Shown here piece after piece: positions 41,962 to 50,185 of a stretch of 64,000 nt of DNA. Made by a program: the position numbers and the translations under genes. The notes below the pieces were generated by a model that saw nothing but the letters and a program-made list of their open reading frames with translations, did not search any database and was not told where the DNA came from. This DNA is from Cellulomonas sp. C5510. GTDB taxonomy: Bacteria; Actinomycetota; Actinomycetes; Actinomycetales; Cellulomonadaceae. The stretch's first letter is position 1; each line of letters starts with the position of its first letter. The stretch covers positions 3,038,001 to 3,102,000 of the forward strand of contig NZ_CP081862.1 of NCBI RefSeq assembly GCF_019797765.1, in the 5' to 3' direction.

Positions 41962-43437
41962 ATGACCTCCGACGACCCGCGCCAGCCCGAGCCCACCGGC
42001 GGATCCGCCTGGGAGCAGATGCTGCGCCAGATGTTCGGCCCCGACGCGGACGAGGCGCTGCGCCAGATGCGGGAGCAGGGCCTCGATCCTGCCGAGATGG
42101 CACGGGCCTCCGGCCTGCCGGACGACCCGGCGCTGGTGGACCAGGTGGTCGCCCAGGTGCAGCGGATGCTCGCGGGCAGCGGTGACGACCCGGTGAACTG
42201 GGACGTCGCGCACGACCTGGCGCGGCAGGTCGCGGTGCAGGGCGGCGACCCGACCGTGACCCCCGCCGAGGCCCGGCAGGCGGCGGACGCGCTGGGCGTC
42301 GCCGAGCTGTGGCTGGACGCCGCGACCGACCTGCCGCCCGCGGGCGGCCGGGTGCACGCCCTCTCCCGCTCCGAGTGGGTCGAGCAGACGCTGCCGACGT
42401 GGCGCACCCTCACCGAGCCGGTCGCGACGTCGATGTCCACCGCCCTGGCCACCACGCTCGCCGACCAGCTCCCGGGCCAGCTCCCCGAGGGCCTCGCGCT
42501 GCCGGCGGGCCCGGGCGGCGGCGCCCTCGACCCCGCCGCGATGATGCGGCAGCTCGGTGCGCTGGTGTTCGGCATGCAGGTCGGGCAGGCGGCCGGCTCG
42601 CTGTCCCGCGAGGTGTTCGGCCTCACCGACGTCGGTCTGCCGCTGGTCGCCGAGCCCGCGACCGCCCTGGTGCCGCGCAACGTCGCGGAGTTCGCCGACG
42701 GGCTGGACGTGCCGCTCGAGGAGGTCCGGCTCTTCCTCGCGCTGCGCGAGGCCGCGCACGCCCGGCTGTTCACGCACGTCACCTGGCTGCGCGGGCACCT
42801 GCTGGCCGCGGTCGACGCCTACGCGCGCGGCATCAGCATCGACCTGGAGAGCCTCGAGGAGTCGGTCCGCTCGATCGACCCCACGGACCCGGCCGCGCTG
42901 CAGGGCGCGCTGTCGTCCGGTGTGTTCGCACCGCAGACCACGCCCGAGCAGCAGGCCGTGCTGGCCCGGCTGGAGACCGCGCTGGCCCTCGTCGAGGGCT
43001 GGGTGGACGAGGTCGTCGCGACCGCGGCGCTCCCGCACCTGCCGCACAGCGTCGCGCTCCGGGAGATGATCCGCCGCCGCCGCGCCGCCGGAGGGCCCGC
43101 CGAGCAGACGTTCGCCACGCTCGTCGGCCTCGAGCTGCGCCCCCGCCGCTCGCGCGACGCCGCCGCGCTGTGGGCGCACATCGCCCGCGAGCAGGGCCCG
43201 GGCGCGCGCGACGCCGTGTGGGACCACCCGGACCTGCTGCCGACGGCCGAGGACCTGGACGACCCCACCGGCTACGCCGAGCGCCGGTCCGCCGCCCAGG
43301 ACGAGCACGCCGACCTGGACCGGGCGCTGGCGGAGATCCTCGACGAGGACACGACCGGCACGGGCGGGCCGGGCGGCGGTGAGGCGACAGGCGGCGAGAC
43401 CGGCGCGGACGGGGACGGGGACGGCACCACGCGCTGA
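41962..43437 (+). CDS. Zinc-dependent metalloprotease, DUF2342 family
   Basis: 491 residues, ATG with GGGAG seven bases upstream. The N-terminus (WEQMLRQMFGPDADEALRQM) and the glycine-rich LGALVFGMQVGQAAGSLSRE segment are typical of the zincin_2 (DUF2342) family common in Actinobacteria. The likely metal-binding region is LREAAHARLFTHVTWLRGHL, with a second conserved helix LALVEGWVDEV. The C-terminus is acidic and Gly-rich. It is transcribed divergently from the PDZ protease. The natural substrate is unknown. Confidence 0.85.
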   Translation: MTSDDPRQPEPTGGSAWEQMLRQMFGPDADEALRQMREQGLDPAEMARASGLPDDPALVDQVVAQVQRMLAGSGDDPVNWDVAHDLARQVAVQGGDPTVTPAEARQAADALGVAELWLDAATDLPPAGGRVHALSRSEWVEQTLPTWRTLTEPVATSMSTALATTLADQLPGQLPEGLALPAGPGGGALDPAAMMRQLGALVFGMQVGQAAGSLSREVFGLTDVGLPLVAEPATALVPRNVAEFADGLDVPLEEVRLFLALREAAHARLFTHVTWLRGHLLAAVDAYARGISIDLESLEESVRSIDPTDPAALQGALSSGVFAPQTTPEQQAVLARLETALALVEGWVDEVVATAALPHLPHSVALREMIRRRRAAGGPAEQTFATLVGLELRPRRSRDAAALWAHIAREQGPGARDAVWDHPDLLPTAEDLDDPTGYAERRSAAQDEHADLDRALAEILDEDTTGTGGPGGGEATGGETGADGDGDGTTR

Positions 43438-43477
43438 ACCGCGACGTGGCCGCGCGGCCCCGGCCGCACGCCGAGGC

Positions 43478-44146
43478 TCAGTCCGCCTCGGGGGCCGGTT
43501 CGGGGTCGGTGCCCGCGCCGTCGACCGGGTCGCCGGGCGCGCGCTCGGCGAACGAGTAGCCCTCGAGGAACCCCCGCGCCCGCTCGGTGCGCGGGTACGT
43601 CGTCAGCTCCGCCCAGAACTCCGGCCCGTGCCCCGCGTGCAGCAGGTGCGCGAGCTCGTGCAGCAGCACGTAGTCGGTCACCCACGACGGCATCCCGCGC
43701 AGCCGGTCGGACAGCCGGATGCTGCCGTCCGCCACGGTGCAGGACCCCCAGCGCCGGCCCTGGTTCCCGGACCACCGGACGCTCGAGGGGACCGCGCGCC
43801 CGCCCAGGTAACGGGCGGACAGCTCGGACGCGCGCCGCACCAGCTGGTCGTCGGACGGCCGGCGGCGCTGCTCCTGGGTGGCGAGCCGGTCGAGCATGCG
43901 GCGCACCCACTCGCGCTCCTGCGCCCGGGTGAACCGGGCGGGGATCGCGACGACCGTCCGGCCGCCCTCGCGGTAGGCGGTCACCGTCCGCGAGCGCCGG
44001 CGCGAGCGGCGCACCTCGACGGGGCCGAGCCGGGGGTCCGGGTCGTCCGCGGGCACCGCCGCTGGAGCTGTCACCGGGACGACCCCGGGCGCAGCCGAGG
44101 CAGCCGGGACGCCCGGCGCCGGGTGGTGCTCCCTCGACGGCTGCAC
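43478..44146 (-). CDS. M48/YgjP-like zinc metallopeptidase (DUF45)
   Basis: 222 residues. I start at the GTG at 44146 because a TACCGT box (minus strand of 44154-44159) lies seven bases before it, giving a leaderless mRNA; longer in-frame starts would run over the promoter of the divergent gene. The DUF45 core is clear: RWSGNQGRRWGSC, LSDRLRGMPSWVTDYVLLHE and the zinc motif HELAHLLHAGHGPEFW with the extra His ligand. The substrate is not known for this family. It is convergent with the DUF2342 metalloprotease gene. Confidence 0.83.
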   Translation of the reverse strand: MQPSREHHPAPGVPAASAAPGVVPVTAPAAVPADDPDPRLGPVEVRRSRRRSRTVTAYREGGRTVVAIPARFTRAQEREWVRRMLDRLATQEQRRRPSDDQLVRRASELSARYLGGRAVPSSVRWSGNQGRRWGSCTVADGSIRLSDRLRGMPSWVTDYVLLHELAHLLHAGHGPEFWAELTTYPRTERARGFLEGYSFAERAPGDPVDGAGTDPEPAPEAD

Positions 44147-44153
44147 GACCAGC

Positions 44154-44159
44154 ACGGTA
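44154..44159 (-). promoter_or_regulatory. -10 box of the M48-like gene
   Basis: TACCGT on the minus strand, seven bases before the GTG at 44146. No ribosome binding site precedes the start, so the transcript is probably leaderless. Confidence 0.5.
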
Positions 44160-44294
44160 GCCGGTCGCGGTCCGGCGATCGAGCGACGTCCCGGACGCCG
44201 GCGGCTCCGAACACCTGCCGGACCACCCCTCGTGCGTGGATACTGGCCCGGGCGCCGGGGTCCCGGCGTGCCACCACGACACGAGGAGTGCGAC

Positions 44295-44453
44295 ATGGCC
44301 GAGACCTACGCCGGCGAGTTCTACTGCGTGAAGTGCAAGGAGAAGCGCCAGGCGGAGGGCGAGGTCGTCGTGTCCGAGTCCGGGCGCCGCATGGCCAAGG
44401 CGACCTGCCCGGTGTGCAGCACCAAGCTGAACCGCATCCTCGGCAAGGCCTGA
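44295..44453 (+). CDS. DUF5679 small zinc-ribbon protein
   Basis: 52 residues, ATG with GAGGAG six bases upstream. The pairs CVKC (residues 11-14) and CPVC (about 38-41) can bind one zinc ion; the rest is basic (KEKRQ, RRMAK). DUF5679 proteins of this size are conserved in Actinobacteria and of unknown function, possibly nucleic-acid binding. Confidence 0.85.
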   Translation: MAETYAGEFYCVKCKEKRQAEGEVVVSESGRRMAKATCPVCSTKLNRILGKA

Positions 44454-44536
44454 CCGACCCGACCTGTGGACGACGGCTCCCGCCCTCGTCCGGCGTGCCA
44501 CCGTGGTGGTGGCCGACGGGACGGGGGTGGGACGCC

Positions 44537-45517
44537 GTGCAGCTCAGAGCGGGGCTCCGCGTGGTCCGACGGGCGCCCGACGAGGTGCAGCTCGGCACGG
44601 ACAGCCGCTGGGCGGTGCGCGTGCGCGGGCTCACCCCGGAGCAGGCCGACCGGCTGGTCCGCACCGGTGACCGGCCGCTCGACCCGTGGCTGCCGGCCTC
44701 TCTGATCGACGACCTCGCCACGGCGGGCGTCCTCCGGCCCAGCCGCCGGCGCCCACCGCGCGTACCCCCGGCCGCCGCGCCGGACGCGTACGCGTACGCC
44801 CTCACCCGCGCGGCCGACGACGGCACGGACGTGCTGCGGGCTCGCGCCCGGGCGACGGTCGCCGTCACGGGGCTGGGGCGCACGGGCCTCGCGCTGGTGA
44901 GCGCGCTGGCGACGGCAGGGGTCGGCGCGCTCGAGCTCGCCGACGACAGCCCGGTGCGGCCGTCCGACGTCGGCACGGGGGCGTCCCCGGCGCACGTCGG
45001 CCGGCCACGCGCCGAGACCGCCGCCGAGGTGCTGCACGCGCTCGCCCCGCACGTGCGGCTGCGGACGCCCGGTCGGGCGGTGCCCGACGTCGCCGTCACC
45101 GTGTCGGCGGACGTCGCCGACCCCGGCACGGCGCTGGGCCTGCTGACCGCGGGCGTGCCGCACCTGCCGGTCGTGCTGCGGGAGGCCGACGCGCTCGTCG
45201 GACCGTTCGTGCAGCCCGGCGCGCCCGGCCTGCCCTGCCTGCGCTGCCTCGACCTGCACCAGGCCCGCGCGGACCCCGCGTGGCCGGTGGTGCTCGCGCA
45301 GCTCGCCCACCGGGAGCGGCCCGACCGCACGGGAGTGCCGGCCGCGCTGGCGACCGTCGCCGCCGGGCTCGCCGCGGCGGAGGTGCTGACGCGCCTCGAC
45401 GGCGGGACCCCGCGCACCGCGGGCGGACGCTACGAGATCGCCCTGCCCGCGGTGGAACCCCGGGTGCGCCGGTGGGCGGCGCACCCGGACTGCGGGTGCG
45501 CCGCCCTCGTGCCGTGA
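44537..45517 (+). CDS. ThiF-like (E1/MoeB superfamily) protein
   Basis: 326 residues from a GTG at 44537. The N-terminal 110 residues form a separate domain; a Rossmann-like segment VAVTGLGRTGLALVSALA (about 113-130) follows. PCLRCLDLH and a C-terminal HPDCGCAALVP could bind a zinc ion as in MoeB/ThiF-related enzymes. No catalytic Cys in the ubiquitin-activating sense is obvious, and no ThiS-like or RiPP precursor gene is nearby, so the substrate is unknown. It lies tail to tail with whiB7, 19 bases apart. Confidence 0.75.
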   Translation: MQLRAGLRVVRRAPDEVQLGTDSRWAVRVRGLTPEQADRLVRTGDRPLDPWLPASLIDDLATAGVLRPSRRRPPRVPPAAAPDAYAYALTRAADDGTDVLRARARATVAVTGLGRTGLALVSALATAGVGALELADDSPVRPSDVGTGASPAHVGRPRAETAAEVLHALAPHVRLRTPGRAVPDVAVTVSADVADPGTALGLLTAGVPHLPVVLREADALVGPFVQPGAPGLPCLRCLDLHQARADPAWPVVLAQLAHRERPDRTGVPAALATVAAGLAAAEVLTRLDGGTPRTAGGRYEIALPAVEPRVRRWAAHPDCGCAALVP

Positions 45518-45536
45518 CACGGTCGGTGCCTGCGGG

Positions 45537-45884
45537 TCAGGCAGCCGGGCTGGCGTCCTTGCGGGGCCGGCCACGACCGCGCTTCACGGCGACGACCTGC
45601 CCCCCGACGAAGACCTCCCCGCCCCAGACGCCCCACGGCTCCTGGCGCTCGACGGCGCCGGCGAGGCAGCCCTCCAGCAGCGGGCAGGTCCGGCAGAGCG
45701 CCTTCGCCTGCTCGACCTCGGCGGTGCGCTCGGCGAACCAGAGCTCCGGGTCGTTCGACCGGCACGGGATGAGCCCGGCGACGAGGGCGTCGAACTGCAC
45801 GTCGGCGGCGCTGGCGTTCTCGGCGGGGGGCCAGGGTCCGGAACCGCCCTGGTTGACCGTGTCGAGCAGCGTGGTGAGCCGCAC
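45537..45884 (-). CDS. whiB7: WhiB7 transcriptional regulator (iron-sulfur cluster, AT-hook)
   Basis: 115 residues from a GTG with AGGAGG five bases upstream. Four Cys (41, 64, 67, 73) hold the [4Fe-4S] cluster in the order C...CxxC.....C, followed by EPWGVWGGE, which contacts the housekeeping sigma factor, and a C-terminal AT-hook RGRGRPRK, which separates WhiB7 from other Wbl proteins. WhiB7 activates intrinsic antibiotic-resistance genes after ribosome-targeting drugs and its own promoter. Here it is preceded by a 340-base leader with an upstream ORF and hairpins, so control by translation-linked attenuation is likely. It is next to uvrD2, as in mycobacteria. Confidence 0.93.
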   Translation of the reverse strand: MRLTTLLDTVNQGGSGPWPPAENASAADVQFDALVAGLIPCRSNDPELWFAERTAEVEQAKALCRTCPLLEGCLAGAVERQEPWGVWGGEVFVGGQVVAVKRGRGRPRKDASPAA

Positions 45885-45945
45885 GGTGTCCTCCTGATGA
45901 CTGACGAGGTGAGACGAGGGAGCGGGTGGATCCCGCGTCTCGCCC

Positions 45946-45999
45946 CTCCCGCAGCGGGAGAAGGACGAAGGCCGTGGAATCCGGTGGACTCCACGGCCT
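45946..45999 (-). promoter_or_regulatory. whiB7 leader attenuator hairpins
   Basis: On the minus strand, between the upstream ORF and whiB7: AGGCCGTGGA (45990-45999 side) pairs with TCCACGGCCT (45969-45978 side) around an 11-base loop and is followed by the pyrimidine-rich TCGTCCTTCTCC, a terminator-like layout. A second perfect hairpin, CTCCCGC/GCGGGAG (45946-45960), overlaps that tract and can pair with alternative segments nearer to whiB7. Such competing hairpins are expected for ribosome-dependent attenuation. Confidence 0.65.
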
Positions 46000-46018
46000 G
46001 GTCGGTTCGGTCATCGAC

Positions 46019-46222
46019 TCAGATGACCGGACCTCCAGGGAGGGAGTCGGGGGCGAGCGACAGATCGCGCTTGCGCAGCCGGGGAGCGCCGCCGAGCGCC
46101 GGGCCGAAGCCGGTGCCGCGGACGGCGGCGGACACAGTGGTCCCCTGGTGCGTGCCGGGGGTCGGTGCCAGGTACGGCAGCGCGAACGCGCCCACGCCGA
46201 TCTCGTTGATCATGATCTTCAC
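46019..46222 (-). CDS. whiB7 upstream ORF (leader peptide)
   Basis: 67 codons from a GTG with a very strong ribosome binding site (GGAGGAGGTGAGG, six to eight bases upstream). It lies about 60-70 bases after the probable transcription start and ends 19 bases before the attenuator hairpin. The peptide has no domain. In mycobacteria and Streptomyces the whiB7/wblC leader encodes a small ORF whose translation controls readthrough into the gene; position, strength of the start and following hairpins all fit that role. Confidence 0.7.
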   Translation of the reverse strand: MKIMINEIGVGAFALPYLAPTPGTHQGTTVSAAVRGTGFGPALGGAPRLRKRDLSLAPDSLPGGPVI

Positions 46223-46291
46223 CGCACCTCACCTCCTCCGGGTTCGCGGGCCGGCTGCTCGCACAGCACGGCCTTCCATCAGGACTCGATC

Positions 46292-46321
46292 ACCGTAGAG
46301 GGGCCCGCCCGGGGCGCACAA
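46292..46321 (-). promoter_or_regulatory. whiB7 promoter
   Basis: On the minus strand TTGTGC (46316-46321) and TACGGT (46292-46297) are separated by 18 bases; the segment just upstream of the -35 box (GGTAATTCGG) is unusually AT-rich for this genome, as reported for WhiB7-dependent promoters. Transcription would start near 46285, giving a leader of about 400 bases to whiB7. Confidence 0.55.
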
Positions 46322-46376
46322 CCGAATTACCGGAGAAACTTCCGACGGGTCCCGCAGGTCCCCCGTCCGGCCCCTC

Positions 46377-48446
46377 TCACCGGGGCGTCGTCACGCCGTC
46401 CGCCGGGGTGCCGGTCGCCCCGGCGGCGCCCGCCCCGCGACCGCGCCCGGCGACGAGCGCGAGCAGCTCCGGCCCGTACCGGTCGATCTTCGCCGGTCCG
46501 ATGCCCTGCACGCGCGCGAGCTCGGGCACGCTCGACGGGCGCAGCTCCGCGATCGCCGCGAGGGTCGCGTCCCCGAGCACCGTGTACGACGGCTTCGACG
46601 TGCGGCGGGCGAGGTCGGCGCGCCACGCGTGCAGCGCGGCGAGCAGCTCGGGGTCCGCGTCCCCGGTGAGGCGCGGGGCCGACCGGGCGCGTCCGTCACC
46701 GAACCTCGCGCGGCCCTCCTGCGGCCACAGCCCGTCGAGGAACCGGGAACGGCGGCGCGTGGCCCGGCCGCCCGGCGTGCGCGACCGCGCGTACGAGAGC
46801 TCCAGGTGCGCGCGGGCGCGGGTGATCCCGACGTAGAGCAGCCGCCGCTCCTCCGCGACGTCGCCCGCCGTGTCGGCCGACGCCCACGGCACCAGGCCCT
46901 CGGACAGGCCCGTGAGGAACACCGCGTCCCACTCGAGTCCCTTGGCGGCGTGCAGCGAGGCGAGCGTCACGCCCTCGACGGTGGGGGCGTGCTGCGCGGC
47001 GGCGCGCTCGTCGAGGTCCGCGACGAGGTCGGCGACGGTCGCGGTGCCACCGGTGCGACCGGCCGCCGCCGCGAGGTCGTCCGCGAGCGCCACCAGCGCG
47101 TGCAGCGTGTCCCACCGCTCCCGCGCGGCACCGCGCGCCGCGGGCGGCTCGTCGGTCCAGCCGGCGGACCGCAGCGCGTCGCGGACGGTCTCCGGCATCG
47201 GGGTCTCCGGGTCCGCCGCGAGCGCCGCGCCGCGCAGCCGCACGATCGCGTCGCGGACCTCCTGCCGGGCGAAGAACCGCTCGCCGCCGCGCAGCACGTA
47301 CCCGATGCCCACCGCGGCGAGCGCCTGCTCGAACGCCTCGGACTGCGCGTTGGTGCGGTACAGCACCGCGATCTCGCTCGGTCGCGTCCCGGCGGCGACC
47401 AGCCGGCCGATGCGCGTCGCGACGCCGGCGGCCTCCGCCTCGTCGTCGTCGTACACGGCGAACCGGACCGGCCCCGCCGACGGCCGCTGCGCGACGAGCT
47501 CGAGCGGCTCCCAGCGCGCCGAACGGTCCTTCGGGGCCCGGCGCAGCACCTCGTTCGCGAGCCCGACCACCTGCGGCGTCGACCGGTAGTCGCGCACGAG
47601 GCGCACGACCTGCGCCTGCGGGTGCTCGGCGGTGAAGCGCGTCAGGTAGTGCGGCGTCGCGCCGGCGAACGAGTAGATCGTCTGGCTCGGGTCGCCGACC
47701 ACGCACAGCTCGTCACGCCCGCCGAGCCACTGCTCGAGCAGGAACTTCTGCAGCGGGGAGATGTCCTGGTACTCGTCGACGACGAACCGGCGGTACTGGC
47801 GCCGCACCTCGTCGGCGACGGCCCCGTTCTCGACGAGCATCCCGGCGAGCAGCCAGAGGATGTCCTCCATGTCCATGACGCCGCGCGCGTCCTTGGCGTC
47901 CTCGTACGCCGTGATGAGCCGCGCGACGGCGTGGTGGTCGTGCCCCGCCGGCGCCGGACGGTCCGCGGCGGCGGCCGCGCGCACGTAGTCCTCGGCCGTG
48001 ATGCGCGAGACCTTCGCCCACTCGATCTCCGACGCGAGGTCCCGCACCGACACGCGGTCCACCGCCAGGCCCAGCCGGTGGCAGGCGTCGGCGACCACGG
48101 GCGCCTTCTGCGCGAGCACCGACGGCACCGCCCCGCCGACGACCTTCGGCCAGAAGTACCGGAGCTGGCGCAGCGCGGCGGAGTGGAACGTCCGCGCCTG
48201 GACGCCCGCCACGCCGAGGTCCCGCAGCCGGGTGCGCATCTCGCCCGCCGCGCGGGCGGTGAACGTCACCGCGAGCACGCTCGTCGGCGCGTACGCACCC
48301 GTCCGCACGCCGTACGCGATGCGGTGGGTGATGGCGCGCGTCTTGCCCGTCCCGGCACCCGCGAGCACGCACACCGGCCCTGTCAGCGCACGGGCGACCT
48401 CGCGCTGGTCGGGGTCGAGGGCGTCGAGCAGGTCGTCGGCAGGCAT
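46377..48446 (-). CDS. uvrD2: UvrD2-like superfamily I DNA helicase with HRDC domain
   Basis: 689 residues; I start at the ATG at 48446 (MPADDLLDALDPDQ) rather than the longer frame. SF1A motifs are complete: Walker A AGAGTGKT (29-36), VDEYQD, GDPSQTIYSFAGA, VRLVRDYRS, ASLHAAKGLEWD and YVGITRA. The C-terminal region (about 605-680) is an HRDC domain (SYTVLGDATLAAIAEL, QGIGPAKIDRYG), the mark of actinobacterial UvrD2, which is essential in mycobacteria. It translocates 3'-5' on single-stranded DNA in repair. Gene order whiB7-uvrD2-mycoredoxin matches M. tuberculosis. Confidence 0.9.
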   Translation of the reverse strand: MPADDLLDALDPDQREVARALTGPVCVLAGAGTGKTRAITHRIAYGVRTGAYAPTSVLAVTFTARAAGEMRTRLRDLGVAGVQARTFHSAALRQLRYFWPKVVGGAVPSVLAQKAPVVADACHRLGLAVDRVSVRDLASEIEWAKVSRITAEDYVRAAAAADRPAPAGHDHHAVARLITAYEDAKDARGVMDMEDILWLLAGMLVENGAVADEVRRQYRRFVVDEYQDISPLQKFLLEQWLGGRDELCVVGDPSQTIYSFAGATPHYLTRFTAEHPQAQVVRLVRDYRSTPQVVGLANEVLRRAPKDRSARWEPLELVAQRPSAGPVRFAVYDDDEAEAAGVATRIGRLVAAGTRPSEIAVLYRTNAQSEAFEQALAAVGIGYVLRGGERFFARQEVRDAIVRLRGAALAADPETPMPETVRDALRSAGWTDEPPAARGAARERWDTLHALVALADDLAAAAGRTGGTATVADLVADLDERAAAQHAPTVEGVTLASLHAAKGLEWDAVFLTGLSEGLVPWASADTAGDVAEERRLLYVGITRARAHLELSYARSRTPGGRATRRRSRFLDGLWPQEGRARFGDGRARSAPRLTGDADPELLAALHAWRADLARRTSKPSYTVLGDATLAAIAELRPSSVPELARVQGIGPAKIDRYGPELLALVAGRGRGAGAAGATGTPADGVTTPR

Positions 48447-48566
48447 CGCACCGATCCTCGCACCCCGCACCGACAGGTCGCGTCGTCGTCCCCAGGCCCG
48501 GGAAGATGGGGCGGTCCCCCGGCGTTGCCCCGGGTGGCACGACCGACCGAGCGACGAAGGCTGACG

Positions 48567-48833
48567 ATGACCACCACGCAGGACCTGCCCGCCGCGGGCA
48601 CCGTGACGATGTACTCGACGACCTGGTGCGGCTACTGCCGCCGGCTCAAGACGCAGCTCGACTCCGCGGGCATCGCGTACAGCGAGGTCGACATCGAGCA
48701 GCAGCCGGACGCCGCGGCGTTCGTCGAGCAGGTCAACGGCGGCAACCAGACCGTGCCCACCGTGCTGTTCCCGGACGGCAGCGCGGCGACGAACCCGTCC
48801 CTGGTGCAGGTCAAGGAGCGCCTCGGCGCGTGA
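48567..48833 (+). CDS. mrx1: Mycoredoxin (glutaredoxin-like, mycothiol-dependent)
   Basis: 88 residues, ATG at 48567. Thioredoxin fold with the active site TTWCGYCRRLK (WCxxC) near residue 20, the cis-Pro region TVPTVLF and a GSAATNPS loop. Mycoredoxin-1 reduces mixed disulfides between proteins and mycothiol in actinobacteria. Divergent from uvrD2 with the same arrangement as Rv3198c/Rv3198A. No clear ribosome binding site; a GAAGG lies eight bases upstream. Confidence 0.9.
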   Translation: MTTTQDLPAAGTVTMYSTTWCGYCRRLKTQLDSAGIAYSEVDIEQQPDAAAFVEQVNGGNQTVPTVLFPDGSAATNPSLVQVKERLGA

Positions 48834-48878
48834 CGCCGCCGCGCGGGCCCGTCCGGGGTCCCGGCCGGGGCGAGCGGC

Positions 48879-50024
48879 TCAGCGCGCCGCACCCCGGGCC
48901 CGCCGCCCGACGGCCGGCGCCGGGGCGGCCGGGTCCCGGGACGTCCCGCCGCCCGGGACCGCGGACTCGTCGGCGGTCGCGGGCGGGCCACCCGCCGCCG
49001 CGCCTGCGCCCTCGGGCGGCACGGCGCCGCGGTTCCACCCGTCCCGCAGGGGGTCGCCCGGCAGCGGGCCGCCGAACCAGTCCTCGATGAGGGCCCGGGC
49101 GATCGACGTCCCCGGCGGCAGCACCACCGTGCCCCGCCCGACCTCGGCCCGCAGCGTGTCCCGGTCGAACCAGCGCGCGGCCCGCAGCTCGTCGCCGTCC
49201 ACCGTGATCTGCGTGGTCAGCGCACGCGCCCGGAAGCCGAGCATCAGCGACGCGGGGAACGGCCAGGGCTGGCTGCCCCGGTACTCGACCTCCCCGACCA
49301 CCACCGCCGACTCCTCGCGCACCTCGCGCCGGATCGCGTGCTCGACGGACTCGCCCGGTTCCACGAACCCCGCCAGCGTCGAGAACCGGTGCGTGGGCCA
49401 CGCCGCCGAGTTCGCGAGCAGCAGGCGGTCGTCGTCGTCGACCACCGCCATGATCACCGCGGGGTCCGTGCGCGGGTAGTGGTCGGAGCCGTCCGCGACG
49501 CAGCGCCGGACCCACCCGCTCTGCACCGTGTACGTCACCGCGCCGCACCGCGGGCAGCGCGGGTGCCGCACGTGCCACTCGTACAGCGCGACAGCCGCGG
49601 TCGCGAGGCCGGCGTCCCGCGCCGACAGCTCGCCGCCGACCTCACGGAGGGCGGTCCACCCGTCGCCGGCGGGCAGCGCCGCCGCGACCCCCTCGGGGAC
49701 GTGGTGCGCGAGGTACGCCGGCCCGGTGGGCCGGCGCTCGCCGGGCGCCACGCCGGGCACCTGGTCCGCGTCGTCGTAGCCGAGGAACGCCCAGCGCTCC
49801 GCCAGCGACCCGCTGGGCGCGCGCAGGGCCGCCTCCTGCGGCGGGTACAGGGCGAGCGCGCGGCGGCGACCGGGCCGCGACCTGGTCACGACACGGCCCC
49901 CGGAGACGAGCAGCACCCGGGTCGACGGGTCGTCGAGCAGCCGGCCCAGCAGGTCCTCGTCGCCGCGGAGGTCGGCCGCGCGGTCCGTGACCGTGCGGGA
50001 CAGGGGGAGGTCGGAGGCGAACAC
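48879..50024 (-). CDS. nudC: NudC-like NADH pyrophosphatase (Nudix hydrolase)
   Basis: 381 residues. The GTG at 50024 is chosen because TACGGT lies six bases before it (leaderless); the frame is open further upstream but without family sequence. A zinc-ribbon region CPRCGAVT...RRC is followed by the Nudix box GFVEPGESVEHAIRREVREE and the NudC signature SQPWPFPASLM, which defines NAD(H)-hydrolysing members. The usual fourth Cys of the zinc site is not seen (RRCVADGSDHYPR). The C-terminal 65 residues are a Pro/Ala/Gly-rich extension absent from most homologues. Enzymes of this type hydrolyse NADH and can remove NAD caps from RNA. Confidence 0.88.
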   Translation of the reverse strand: MFASDLPLSRTVTDRAADLRGDEDLLGRLLDDPSTRVLLVSGGRVVTRSRPGRRRALALYPPQEAALRAPSGSLAERWAFLGYDDADQVPGVAPGERRPTGPAYLAHHVPEGVAAALPAGDGWTALREVGGELSARDAGLATAAVALYEWHVRHPRCPRCGAVTYTVQSGWVRRCVADGSDHYPRTDPAVIMAVVDDDDRLLLANSAAWPTHRFSTLAGFVEPGESVEHAIRREVREESAVVVGEVEYRGSQPWPFPASLMLGFRARALTTQITVDGDELRAARWFDRDTLRAEVGRGTVVLPPGTSIARALIEDWFGGPLPGDPLRDGWNRGAVPPEGAGAAAGGPPATADESAVPGGGTSRDPAAPAPAVGRRARGAAR

Positions 50025-50030
50025 GCCGCC

Positions 50031-50036
50031 ACCGTA
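50031..50036 (-). promoter_or_regulatory. -10 box of nudC
   Basis: TACGGT on the minus strand, six bases before the GTG at 50024. The distance places the transcription start at the start codon. Confidence 0.55.
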
Positions 50037-50173
50037 CGCGTCGCGCGCGGGGGCTGCGCAGCGCGCCCGCGCCGCTCCCGGGCGGCGCCCGGCCGACGAC
50101 CGCGGGGCACGCCGACGACACCGCAGGACACGCCCAGGATCCGAGCCGGGCGGCCGCGGGCGGGCGCGGGTCC

Positions 50174-50179
50174 TACCCT
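50174..50179 (+). promoter_or_regulatory. -10 box of the phosphotransferase gene
   Basis: TACCCT, six bases before the GTG at 50186. No ribosome binding site is present, so the transcript is probably leaderless. Confidence 0.55.
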
Positions 50180-50185
50180 GGGACG

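Noticed and set aside
44537..45517. RiPP (TOMM) biosynthesis because of the ThiF-like gene
   Set aside because: No precursor peptide, YcaO or dehydrogenase gene nearby; the gene is embedded in conserved core order.
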